The position numbers and the translations under genes are program-made. A stretch of DNA of 64,000 nucleotides from Brachionus plicatilis. Taxonomy: Eukaryota > Rotifera > Eurotatoria > Ploima > Brachionidae. Location: assembly GCA_010279815.1 (NCBI GenBank), contig QEOQ01000697.1:96809-160808 (forward strand), read 5' to 3'. Below the pieces are notes generated by a model. The model saw only the letters and a program-made list of their open reading frames with translations, had not been told where the DNA came from and made no database searches. Every line of letters begins with the position of its first letter. Position 1 is the stretch's first letter. Shown here in pieces: positions 32,586-44,000 of this stretch.

Positions 32586-35569
32586 TTATTTTTGAATAAA
32601 TAACTTATCTTCATCTTCTTCGTTTTCGTCGTCAGTGAATAAAAATTTTTTGCTATTTTCACTACTTCCAGTTTTAAAACTTGATTTCTTCGAGCTAATC
32701 GATGTGGTTAAAATATCTTCCTCATCGTCCGAGCTAGCCAAATGGTCATATTGACCTAAGCCTGGAATTCCAAAGTTAGCTTCTCCCAGTCTAAATCTTC
32801 GACGTTTATCCAAATTAGATGTTCGTCGTCTATGATAAAATCCAAGAGCTAATAAAATAAATGATAAAGAAAGCAAAACTATTCCGGCAATCAGTAAAGA
32901 CTGGTTATTTTTTTGCACCACACTCGAAATGTCTTGAGTTAATTTTTCAAATTTTCCTACATTTTGCTTCAATAAAATTTTTAAAAATGTTGCAGCAGAT
33001 TTGCCAACATTGAAAGCAACGCTTTGTTTTTCATAACTAAAGGTAAAATTTAAATTTTAGGTAAAAATTAAATTTTTTTATGAACAAAAAAATATCTTCA
33101 TTACTTTGGATGTGTTACAATTAAGGTATAATTTCCAGGAGTAAGTAAACGCCAAAAGTCTCCATGAGTATAAGTTGTTAAATTGTGATTGATGCCAATC
33201 ACTTGGATTACGGCATTTGAAATGGGCTTTTGAGAATGACCATCCAATACAAGACCACGTACACCCTTGTGAACTTGACCAAGATAAGAAATCAAAGCGT
33301 ATTTGTTATCGTTCCAGTATTTTTCAAGATTAGACTCATCAATCCATTTTTCGCAGCTAAGTTCAATAGTGACCTCAAAGTCATTGGTGTCCAAATAGTG
33401 CCAATCTTGCATGGATCCTCTAGCCGTGTACCAAGCTGCACCATTTGTAATGCCGTCTGGAAAATTGTCTCCTGATCTACAGCGCACATTATTGAACATT
33501 TTTTCATGAGCCTGTTGGAAAAAAAATTGGTTTAAAAATAATTTTTTTTGGGAAAAAAAAATTTAGACCATCGAATAGGATTTGGAAATCATCACAAAAA
33601 CAGAGTCATCTGGCGAGGGAGAATTAGCATTCAGACTATTTTTGTTATCATCATAAGGATAATTTACAACCATGGCACCACTGTGCAAATTAGCAGACAG
33701 AACAAATGGAATGTACTTTGACCATTCAATAATAGCCTGGGTTTCGGGCTGCATCGTTTCCTTGGCTTTAAATGGCGACGGAAAATTTCTGTTCAAATCC
33801 ACTTTATTTTCGTTCAATCTTCCTTCTAAATGATGTCTTCTAGCTCTGGCATATCCATCCGGATTCACAGTTGGAACTATGTGAATTCTTGTTGCATCTA
33901 TCAAACCAGTAATCAGGTCATTTCTGCCATAATTTTCACATAAATATTCTATTAAATTTACCAATAGCTCACGACCTAACACCTCATCCCCGTGTATATT
34001 GGCGACATATTTGAACTCAGGCTCGCCTTGTTCGTGTACCAATGGATTGTCACTGATAATCATTGCATACAAACTTTCACCATTTACACTCTTTCCGAAT
34101 TTGTAAAATTTTGTAATCAAAGGAAATTTTTTGCTCATTTTTTCCATGAACGCGAGCAATTCCTCGTGGCTATGGTGCACATATTTTTCTGGCTCAATCG
34201 CATCATCTAGCATAGAATTGCGCTCAGATCTACTTGTCAACACATTTATCCTATCAACCAGATTGTTCATGTCCACTTGAGTCAAAATTTTTTCTTCCAT
34301 TTCTTCTCTTTTCAAGGTAAAATTCAGCACTGTTAATTTATTTTCCACCACTTCAACTTGTTTGGTCTCTGGTTTGTATCCATCTGCATAAGCTGTTAGA
34401 TTATAAACACCAGGCATGAGAAGTCTCCAAAAGTCACCAAAACTGCTAGTAGTTACATTATACTGAATACCTTGAACACTTATTATGGCATTTTTCAAAG
34501 GGGTTCCAAATATTTGGTCCGAATTTAGAGTGTGCGCATCGGAATCATCACTAACAAAGCCCTTAACACCTAAGTGAACTTGAGCCATGTAGTTTATGAG
34601 CGCCTCTTTATTATTTTCCCATTCAATTTTTAAATTTTTAGCCAGAGGGTATTTGCAGCAAGACAATTCCAGAGTAATTTCGAAACAATTCGAATGAATG
34701 TAATTGAAATCTTGCATGCCGCCAGAAACGTCATACCACTCGGCACCATTTGTTATACCATTGGGAAAATTTTCACCACACGCTTGTCCCTTGTGCATTG
34801 TTTTGTGATTTTTTGAGTAAACAGATGCTAAATGACGGAAAATTTTGTCATCCGGAGATGAGCTATACAAACCTGATGTTCTGTGAAATCTGGAATCGTC
34901 AAAGGGGTAACTAGCCACAAGAGCGCCGCCGTGTAAGTTGGCGCTTAGCACAAACTTATTGCTCATTATCCATTTCATTAAGGCTACAGTCTCAGGCTCA
35001 CGGTTGTCAAACATGTTTTCTGAATTTACTTTTGGATCAAATTGGTCCGGAAAATTTCGGTTTAAATCGACATTGTGTGCATTGTGGCGCCCATTTGAAA
35101 AATCGCAGCTTCCTTCTCTGACTTTTTCGAAACCGTCCGGGTTAGCCGACGGCATTATGAAAATGTTTGTCGAATTAATGAGATTCGTGATGCGCTCATC
35201 TTTGCCATAATTGCTCAATAAATGGTAAATTAAAGATATCAGTATTTCGCGGCCTACAGTTTCGTCACCATGTATGTTGCCCACATATTTGAACATTGGC
35301 TCACCTGGTTCAATACGGTCAATTTGGTCGGTTATTTGAAACACGAGGATATCACGCTTTTCCACAGATTTACCAATCGAATAGACTTTGGATATATGTG
35401 GATAGGCCTTTTGAAAATTTTCCAAGATTTGTTTCATTTTTTCATAGTTATGGTACTTGGAAAGTAACAACTCGCTGATGGGTGCATCATCGACTGTGGT
35501 CTGGAGATCAGATGAGCAGAAACTGAATAGAGAAAATAAGAGCAAGGTTACAATTACATTATACGGCAT
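32586..35569 (-). CDS. CPD: carboxypeptidase D-like metallopeptidase, two active domains
   Basis: Type I membrane carboxypeptidase expected to trim C-terminal Arg/Lys from peptides in the secretory pathway (family M14B). Exons: 35569-33569, 33511-33105, 33036-32586; 952 residues. A signal peptide (residues 1-19) is followed by two M14B domains, each with a transthyretin-like domain. Domain 1 has His100, Glu103 and His213 (zinc), Asn170-Arg171 (DLNRNFP) and catalytic Glu301 (ITLELSCCK). Domain 2 has His526, Glu529, His629, Asn593-Arg594 and Glu717. A transmembrane helix (LLIAGIVLLSLSFILLALGF) and an acidic cytosolic tail (FLFTDDENEEDEDK) close the protein. All residues required for catalysis are present in both domains. 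Vertebrate CPD has a third, inactive domain that is absent here. The first intron uses a GTCTAA donor, unusual but GT-AG. TTTCAG ends 6 nt before the ATG. It lies 3' of a same-strand paralogue. Confidence 0.93.
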
Positions 35570-36473
35570 AATATCTGAAATTGAGTCAAATCTTTGTTTT
35601 CAATTAGATGCAAAAAAATTTTTTTTTTTAATTTTATTTTTTTTCTGAAGCAAATTTTGCAACAAAGTTAAAAAAGTTTTTTTCAAAGCTTAGGGAATCA
35701 ATTAAGACTATGAATGAATTTTAATTTTTTTTTAAATTTTCGAATACGTCAACAAATATTTTAAGTTTGTAGCATATATAATTTTTTAGTACATGTTTAT
35801 AATTTAAATTTAAAAATTTTTCAAATTTGATAAAAAACATAATTTATTTTCTTAACATTTGAAGTGTATACACAAAATAATGTAATAAATTATAAAAAAG
35901 GCAATTTTTTTTTATAAAATTAAATTTTCACTAAATACTGTTTCTTATGAATAAAATTCGGCTTGAATCTTGAAGTTTAGGATCAATAAAATTAGATCAA
36001 ATGATATTTTGTATATACCTTTTCAATGGTATTTGATTAAATATTTCTGCAAAATGATAAATAATGCAACAAACACTCTAAATTTAGTATGTTGCTGAAA
36101 ATTAGAAATAAATTATTTTATTTATCTAAAATTGTTCATTTATTGAATTTGACGAAAAATTGGGTGCAAAAGAAAAAAAATAAAAACACTTATTTGAAGG
36201 ATTTTTTTTCTCTACAATTTAATATATCACACTCGTCATAAAAATATAATTAACTTTTAAATATTTATTATATGGCCTAGGCGTTCGGTCGTGTCGACCT
36301 TGCAGTTATTTTATTTTTAGCTCAGAACGTCACCAACATGTTAGCTTGCCACTCGACTCGTCTGACCAATACCACTTAACCTGTTCCATACAAAATATAT
36401 TGGTGCAAAGAAAAATTTTAAATAATTGAATAACTGCTATGAATACATGGCAAAGATTTATGGGTCGGTCGGG
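35570..36473. other. spacer between the two carboxypeptidase genes; GC-richer patch
   Basis: No gene is seen. About 36270-36385 is GC-richer than its surroundings and starts TGGCCTAGGCGTTCGGTCG, which resembles a tRNA-type A box, but no B box follows. It could be a SINE head. Confidence 0.35.
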
Positions 36474-36592
36474 TCCAGAGTTGTTTAACAGTCCCAAAAA
36501 AAAAGTCCAAGTCCGGACTTTTTTTTAGTTTTGCTAGATCAAGCTTTATATCAAAAAATGTATATAGTCTTGGATTGTCTAATGCATAAAGA
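36474..36592. mobile_element. left half of the CCAGAGTTGTTTAA element
   Basis: Starts CCAGAGTTGTTTAACAGT and follows the element at 1373-1620 for about 115 bp (AAAAAGTCCAAGTCCGGACT, CTAGATCAAGCTT, TTGGATTGTCTAATGCA). It then breaks off where GGCAA-type copy C begins. Truncated copy. Confidence 0.6.
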
Positions 36593-36876
36593 TTTAAAAA
36601 AAGGTATTTTTTGTCAATTTTCTAATAAAAAATGACTTAAAATTAAAATATAATTTAAAGTGTTTGTTTAAGCCATAATTTGGATAACTCAATGTGGATA
36701 TTAAATTTAGATTTTTGAAGAATCAATTAAAGATCAATTAGAAAAAAAAAGATTTTCTTTTTAATTTAAAATATTAAATATTTAATGTTTAATTAAGCTT
36801 ATTTCATCTTTTTTTATTGAGATTTCAATCAATCAAGTTTTGATCATGTGATTATGATTATGGACTTCAAGTTGCC
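36592..36876 (-). mobile_element. GGCAA-type DNA element, copy C (partial, inverted)
   Basis: On the minus strand the copy starts GGCAACTTGAAGTCCATAAT at 36876 and follows copy B (29041-29555) closely: ATCATAATCAxATGATCAAAA, TTTCTAATTGAYCT, ATCCAAATTATG, then GAYAAAAAATACC. It lacks about 130 bp internally and the far terminus. The far end abuts the truncated CCAGAG element at 36474-36592. Confidence 0.7.
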
Positions 36877-37200
36877 AATTTGCTCAAACTAAATAAGCTT
36901 TTACAGAACTTAATTATCTCTTATATCAGGAAGAATTGAAAAAAATTCACAACCACCTAAATTACTGTTACAGCATTTTTTCATTAATAAAAAAATTTTT
37001 TTTAATTTTGATTTTATTGTTAGAATTAAATATAGAAAATCAAAATCGATCCGGCTCTTTTGAAAAAAATAAATTTTTTAATTAAAAATTTGAAAATTAC
37101 GCTAAAAATACGAATTAAATAATTTAAATAAATTGTACACTAAATCCTCAATTTTGATACTTTTGAGAGTTGAAAAAAATTTCTTAAAAAATAAATAATT

Positions 37201-40200
37201 CTAGCGAACATAAATTTTATCATCTGGTCCGAATTCATCGTCGTCTTCTGTAAATAGAAGCTTTCGATTATCTTCTTGATCAAGTCTCGCGTACAAACTT
37301 GTGTCATTTGATGTTCTAGAATGACGTTTGGATGCCTTTACAATCATTACAATAATGAGTACAATTACCAAAATAATAAATAGACCAGTCAAAAGATATG
37401 CATAGTTGTTTGTTGATATAACTGTAATAACTTCGTTGACAATTTGGTCATAATTCAATCCCTTGGGTGTCAGTTCAAAATTGACTACAGTCGCCGACTT
37501 AGAGCCAACTTGGACTTTCACTCTCTTTGATTCATAGCTTTTTAAATAAAATGTTTAACCAAAATAAAAACTTAATTTTCTAATTACTTTGGATGAGAAG
37601 CAATTAGGTAATAGTGTCCAGGAGTGAGCAAACGCCAGTAATCTCCATACCGGTAAGTCGATACATTATGCTCATTATCTTCTATTAAAATGAGCGCATT
37701 TTGAATAGGCAGTTTGGACTTTTGATCTCTTACTACGCCTTTAATGCCCTTGTGGACCTTAGAGTAAAAATAAATTTTCTTTTTAATTTTTCTCACTAAA
37801 TTTAGGCATTGTGAAATTTCATACAAAACTTACAATACAAAAATATAATAATTTATTAACTTTTGTTCTAATTGTTAAAAACTTGTTCTGCAAATGAAAC
37901 AAAGTGAAACAACTTTTGTTTCACCTACTGAGGAATTTAAAAGTACCGTAAACTCGTGTTCACGACTCTAAGAGTAAAGCCCAAATCCAACCTTTTTTCT
38001 TTTAGAGTTGATTACATTGTTTCTATCTTATAACAATTAAAATTTAATTTGCTAGAAAATACCCTGAATATGGGATATTTTCTAAAAATAAAGCCCAAAT
38101 TTAACTTTTACTCTAACAAAAAAATTGTCTTTGCTCTAATAAAAAAAATTAAAATTAAGATTAGACTTCAAACAAGAAGTATTGGATTTTTTGTCTAAAC
38201 AAAAATAATCAAAGCTTTGCCGGTAGGGTTTATAATGTTCATCCTCATTGATGTATATCTTTTTCTTTTACTTGAATCTCTAGATTTTGCCGTGACAGAA
38301 AAGTTGCTAGGCTCACTAGCATCTTCAAAATCACTTAAAATAATTTTTGTGATAAAAGTTTCAAATGTAAATTTCAAATTTCAAATCATGAAACGTATAA
38401 TGGAAAAATTTTATGGTTAAAAATATTGAAAATGCTATTAGAGTTAAGTTCAAAAATAAAAAAAGCTTAAATTTGATTTTTTTTTAATTTTTAATTTTTT
38501 TATGAGAGCAAAGACAATTTTTTTGTTAGAGTAAAAGTTAAATTTGGGCTTTATTTTTAGAAAATATCCCATATTCAGGGTATTTTCTAGCAAATTAAAT
38601 TTTAATTGTTATAAGATAGAAACAATGTAATCAACTCTAAAAGAAAAAAGGTTGGATTTGGGCTTTACTCTTAGAGTCGTGAACACGAGTTTACGGTACT
38701 TTTAAATTCCTCAGTAGGTGAAACAAAAGTTGTTTCACTTTGTTTCATTTGCAGAACAAGTTTTTAACAATTAGAACAAAAGTTAATAAATTTATTTATT
38801 TTTGTATTGTAAGTGCCCTAAATTTAAGTCATACCTGTCCAATAAAAGATAACAGCGGATACACATTCTCTTCCCAATAACCCTTTAATTTTGGCTGATC
38901 AACAAATTTTTCGCAGCTGATTTCAACATTGACCAGCATGTCATTGGTATTCAAGTATGACCAGTCTTGCAGAGAACCTCTGATTGGATACCAGGCTGCC
39001 CCGTTGGTAATTCCGCTCACAAATTTTTCGCTCGCCTGACAAGGCTTGTATCCATAGCTCATTTTCGGGTGCACATTTGAGTAGGCCTTTGCCAACATTT
39101 TGAAAGTTTCGTCATCAGTTGTCGGAGTTTCTTGCGATTCTCCATCCTTGTTGTCATCAAAAGGATATCTTACAACCAAAGAGCCACTGTGCAAACTAGC
39201 CGAGAGCACAAATGGATGCTCTTTGGACCATGAAATTATGGACTCGGTCTCTGGTTGAATCTTTTGGTTGGACCAGTCTGTGGCGCCCAACGCTTCTATT
39301 ATTTTGTCAACATTGCTTTTGCCGTCTAAATTCGGCTGTGCTTTTACTTTGTACAAAGATGGAAAATTTGAATCAAGATCAACATCATTGGCATTGAGTG
39401 CACTTCCTCTGGCATGTCCGTCAGGATTAACACTAGGTACTATGTGAATACGAGTCGAATCAACTAGTCTTTTGACCAGCTCGTTTCTGTCATAGTTGTC
39501 GCACAAAAATTCAATTAGTTCTATCAAAATTTCTCTGCCCAGTATTTCATCACCATGCATGTTTCCAATGTACCTTACTTCCGGCTCGCCTTGCTCATGT
39601 ACCCGCGGATTGTCGCTGATAATCATTGCATACAAATTGGAACCATTGACACTTTTACCAAACGAATATGAGCTGGCAATCGATGGACATTTTTTTTCTA
39701 TCTCACTCATCAACATTTCCAGCTCATTGTGATTATGATGCACCAGATCGGAGGGCTGGTTGGCTGTGGCTAGCAAAGAGTCGCGTTTTTCACTATTTGC
39801 CAGCAGATCTACTTGAGAAACCAAGAGGTCTATGTCATTTTTGACGCTGGCAAACATGTTCGGAACTATTTCTTGGTTCTCGCGTTTTAAAGTAAAATTT
39901 AAAACAGTCACTTGGTTCTCGACAACATCGACCAACTTGGCCTCCGATTTGAATCCATTGGCCCAAGCTGTAACTTTGTAAGTGCCTGGTAGAAGAAGCC
40001 GCCAATAATCGCCATAAACATTGGTAGTCACATTGTGGTCTAGCAGAGCCACGTTTATCACAGCATTTTCAATGGGTGTACCATAAATTGCTCTTTCATT
40101 TAAGAAAGAAGAGTCGGAAAAATCAGTGACAAAACCTTTGATGCCCATATGCACTTGGGATATGAAATTGATGAGAGCTTGGCGGCTATTTTGCCATTCG

Positions 40201-41054
40201 GTTTTGATTTTTTCCGCTTGAGGATACTTGCAGCAAACCAGGTTCAAGTTCACCTCAAATGTATTTGAAAAAAAATAGTTAAACTCTTGCATTGATCCAC
40301 TGGTGTTGTTTAGTCTAACGCCTGAACAGGATATTGTTTCGTTGGTAGTGGGTCGAGTTGTCATAAATTGGCTGCCAAGATGATCGAACAAATTGTTGTC
40401 TTTATTTAAGTTCAATTTTGATGGTACAGACTGGCGCAAATTTCCACTCAGCACAAACTTGTTGCCAAGAATCCAGTTCATCAAAGACGCTGTTTCGGCC
40501 TCGCGTCCTTCAAACAAAGTGTCCGAGGTAACATTGGCATCAAGGATGTCCGGAAAATTAAGCTCGATGTCAATGTTGTTCGAGTTCAGTCCTGCATTTA
40601 GATTGCAGCTGAATTTTTTCCTTTTTATTTTCTCAAAGCCGTCTGGGTTGGCTGACGGAATTATAAAAATGTTGGTGCTATTGATCAAGTGGGTTATTTT
40701 TTCATCTTTTCCATAGTTTGTTAGAAGATGGTAAATTAGATTGATGAGCATTTCTCGGCCCACTGCTTCGTCTCCATGCGTGTTTGCGATCAATTTTACA
40801 CTTGGCTCACCCGGTTCGATCCGGTTTATCTCATCTGTTATTTGAAAAACAAGCAAATCTCTGTTTTGGACTGATTTGCCAATTGAAGACAATTTGGAAA
40901 TGTTGCTGAATGACCGGTGGAAGGTTTCTAATAGTTTTTTAAGTGCATTATAGTCATGGTACTCCTCGAGTAGAAGATCTTCAATTGGTGTATCTGATCG
41001 AGACTGGACTATTAGACTAGCTACCAAAACAAGCAAAATTTTATAACAAAACAT
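37201..41054 (-). CDS. carboxypeptidase D-like paralogue, catalytically degenerate
   Basis: Second CPD paralogue, same strand, upstream of the first. Exons: 41054-38835, 37757-37588, 37537-37201; 908 residues with signal peptide, two M14B and transthyretin-like domains, a transmembrane helix (YLLTGLFIILVIVLIIVMIV) and an acidic tail (LLFTEDDDEFGPDDK). Domain 1 keeps zinc ligands His93 and Glu96 but has Arg207 for the third ligand, Glu164-Leu165 in place of Asn-Arg, and Asn271 for the catalytic Glu. It should be inactive. Domain 2 keeps His500, Glu503, His622 and Glu711, but Asn-Arg is Asp561-Ser562, so binding of the substrate C-terminal carboxylate is doubtful. The start was set at the Met before FCYKILLVLVASL because it yields a signal peptide aligned with the paralogue; the frame stays open 57 codons further upstream. 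The reading frame is intact throughout, so this is a maintained gene, perhaps a peptide-binding pseudo-enzyme (inference). Confidence 0.88.
37805..38817. mobile_element. 1013-bp foldback transposon in a carboxypeptidase intron
   Basis: The perfect 9-bp direct repeat CTAAATTTA flanks the element (37796-37804 and 38818-38826). The left end is GGCATTGTGAAATTT; the right end is GTGCC. Two arms, about 37829-38160 and 38475-38812, are reverse complements and appear identical over long stretches by eye. They enclose a spacer of about 310 bp. Removing the element and one repeat leaves a 55-nt intron of ordinary size. The right end seems to lack about 20 bp of the left terminus. The spacer has overlapping small open frames on both strands (about 60 codons) of unknown meaning. 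The terminal sequence matches the foldback at 11422-11612. Confidence 0.9.
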
Positions 41055-44000
41055 GATTTGAATAAAAACTATCAATTTTTTTTGTAAAGTGATGAATATG
41101 ATTTTAAATCGTGCAACAAATTCACAATTTGTTTTTAACTTTTTATTTAAAATCTGAGAAAAAAAAATTATGACGAACAAATGATGGAGGATATGACGAT
41201 GTTGATTAGAATTAAATATTTTCACTAATGCAAATACAACAATTTGAATTTGACTAATTCATCCAGTTGTTGTTTTTTTTGTTTGATTTTTTTTTTTTAA
41301 ATTTATTCTCTATTTGATTTTTGAATGATTGACTACAAACCAGCGATTGAAACTTAACATTCAAATTTAGTTATTAATTAATTAAAAATAATAATCAATC
41401 ATAAAATTTGGAAAAAAAGTAAATTTTTAGAGCTGAATTTTGAAAAAAAAAATGATCGTTTATCCTTGATTTTTAACAATTTAAATAAGTTATTTTTATT
41501 CAAGTCATATTTAATGATTGAATTTCAAAATGCTTCAAGAAAATCTAAATTTTCAAAATTATTAAAAAATTTAAATTCATCTTAACAAATCTTAGAAAAT
41601 TTTAGAAGATTTTATAATAATTGGGGTAGTGTTTTATTAAAATGTGCAAGTGTTCAATCTAGGTCTTTGTTATTTTTCGAGCTAATTTTTACACTCAGCT
41701 AAAGTTTTTATTTTTTAGCAAAAGAAATTTTTTATTAAAACATTTTTGATCAAAATGAATTCTTTCCTTATGATTGATTTTTATGAACTCGTAGTTATAC
41801 TTGAAGACTTGAAAGCTGTCCATCAGTGGAATATGTCCAACAAAAGAATTATACTGGCTAATAGGTTGAATTTTTGTCAGATATTTTTAGAAGCTCAAAT
41901 GTTTACCAATCGACAAAAAATGTAAAATAGAACAACTTTTGAAAGCAAGATTTGTACCCAAACATCAAACTTATCTTGAACCATGTTTACCATCTTGAGT
42001 AAATCTACAAATATATATGTCAGATTAAAGATCTTCATTTCCTGAACATATTGCTCATGGAAAGACCAAAAATAAATTAATTTTTTTGCATCCTTCATTT
42101 TTATTTTTTTTTCTTTAATTCTAAAAATCAGAAATTAAACAATTGTAATTAATTTTATAAAAAATTTAGATTTTTTAAGAAAACTTGTTTCTGAATAAAA
42201 AATCCTCCAGCCTGTTCTATTAATTTTCAAATAGCAATTTAAGCCGACTGCTTGGAGATCGCGCGTTGTCTTTTATCAAAATAAGCTTTACTCAGAGAAA
42301 TAAAATTAATTTAAAATAATCAAAATATTAAAAAATTAATTGATAAGAGTATTTTTTTTAATTTAGGGAAAAAGTCTTTAGTCTTTAGTCAATTATTGAT
42401 ATAGCATTTAAGAATAATTCGAATTTTGATAAACTATGAGTAAAATTTTAGCTGCTTTGTCTTAAATATTTTTTTCCTCATTATTTTGTGCAACATGAAA
42501 TGGCAACTTTTCAAACTACTTTTTTATGTATTAATTAAAAAATCAGCTTTAAACTAATACGGAGTAACAATTTACCTTTTAATATCAGAATTCAAATAAA
42601 AACGAAGCGCTTCAATAAAGCACAATTATTGTTATTATTTAAGCCTCAAAGGCAAAATTAAAATATAAAAAAAGTAAAATAATTGATAAATTCATTTAAA
42701 ACATACTTTTTGAAAGCTCTATGTTTATTACGCGAAAAACAATCAGTTAAGATCTTTCACTTTTTACACACCATAAAAATTTGGAAAATGATGAACATAC
42801 TAAAACCTTAAAACATGGTTAAAGCTAAGCTGCATTTAAAATTTTTTAAAATTCTTTAAAATGGTTTAATGACTTAAACTTAGAGATAAAATCATAAAAT
42901 TAATCTAGGATCTAAATTATTTTAAAAAATTGAGTTTTGTGTCAAATGTTTCAATTATTAAAGAAGGAGATAAGGTTAAAGTGATTAAATATCAAATTAT
43001 TGATTTAAAAATAAATTTTCAAAATTTTGATATTTTTCTCATTAGTGTTTTAAAATTAAAAAAAAATATTTACCATAATAATTTTATTTAAAAATATTGA
43101 ATTTAAATCATTATTTATTTTTATTTCGAAATTTAAATTAAGTTTTAGATCAAAATTTTTTATTTTTAATTTAAGGTTTAAAAGTTTTATTTGACGAGAA
43201 AAAATTTGAATATTGTTCAATTTGGAAAGTATTAAAAAAAATGAAATTAAAATATTTTTAATTGAATAGAAACAAGCTTGAATTATTTGATTTAAATCAA
43301 AAATTTTTCTTTTGAATTTCTAAATTTGATTCATTTAATTTAAATATTGTAAAAATAAAATTATTCTTAAAAACAAAACCTATTTTTTTGTTAATTCAAT
43401 GGTTTGCAGATTTCAGTGAAGATAGTGTAATAAAAAATATTAATAAGGCTATATTAATTTATTAAATAAGGTCTTATGACTAGTGTCTAAAAACTTCAAT
43501 GAATTGTAGATTATGACATTTAACGCTTTATTTTAATTAAAATATTTATAACAGTTGAAATCAGAATCAAAATTTTTGTTAATTGGAGTCGGAATTTTTT
43601 AATTACCAATAGATGACGAAAAATTGCTTTTCTTAAAATTTTTCGGATACTCTTTATTATTTGATTGTTTTGATTAAAAAAATCGTATGTTTGCAACCTG
43701 AAATTCTGAAATTTTCAGAGTGAATTTGAAATTACTTCAAGAAGAAAGTTTAAGTCTGTAAACGTTTTGGTGTTTATTTTTTTTAAATTTTAAAGTTTCT
43801 TGAAATTTCATAAATTAATTTAAAATATTCTCAAATTTCCAAAGTCCATTATTAAAATTAAAACGCTTAAATAGCCTACTTTAAGTCTTAAAGTCATCTT
43901 TTGATAAATCGCTACTATCTTTCACCAAGTCCTGGAATCAGACTCTGAAAACGATAAGTTTCTTTTTTTTCCTGTATTGTACCATATTATCGATTAATTT

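Noticed and set aside
33511..33569. A frameshift or break in the active carboxypeptidase at the end of its first exon.
   Set aside because: A 57-nt GTCTAA...CAACAG intron restores the frame and the conserved domain continues (AHEKMF...).
36270..36385. TGGCCTAGGCGTTCGG as a tRNA or tRNA-derived SINE.
   Set aside because: It resembles an A box, but no B box or cloverleaf follows. Kept only as a GC-richer patch.
38195..38420. Overlapping 60-67 codon frames on both strands in the foldback spacer as genes.
   Set aside because: They overlap each other, match no family I recognise and sit inside a mobile element. Mentioned only within that feature.
37758..38834. The carboxypeptidase intron as a transposon-born intron (introner), because the paralogue lacks an intron there and the inverted repeat reaches almost to the splice sites.
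   Set aside because: The 9-bp duplication lies inside the intron, and removing the element plus one repeat leaves a normal 55-nt GT...AG intron. The element therefore inserted into an existing intron.
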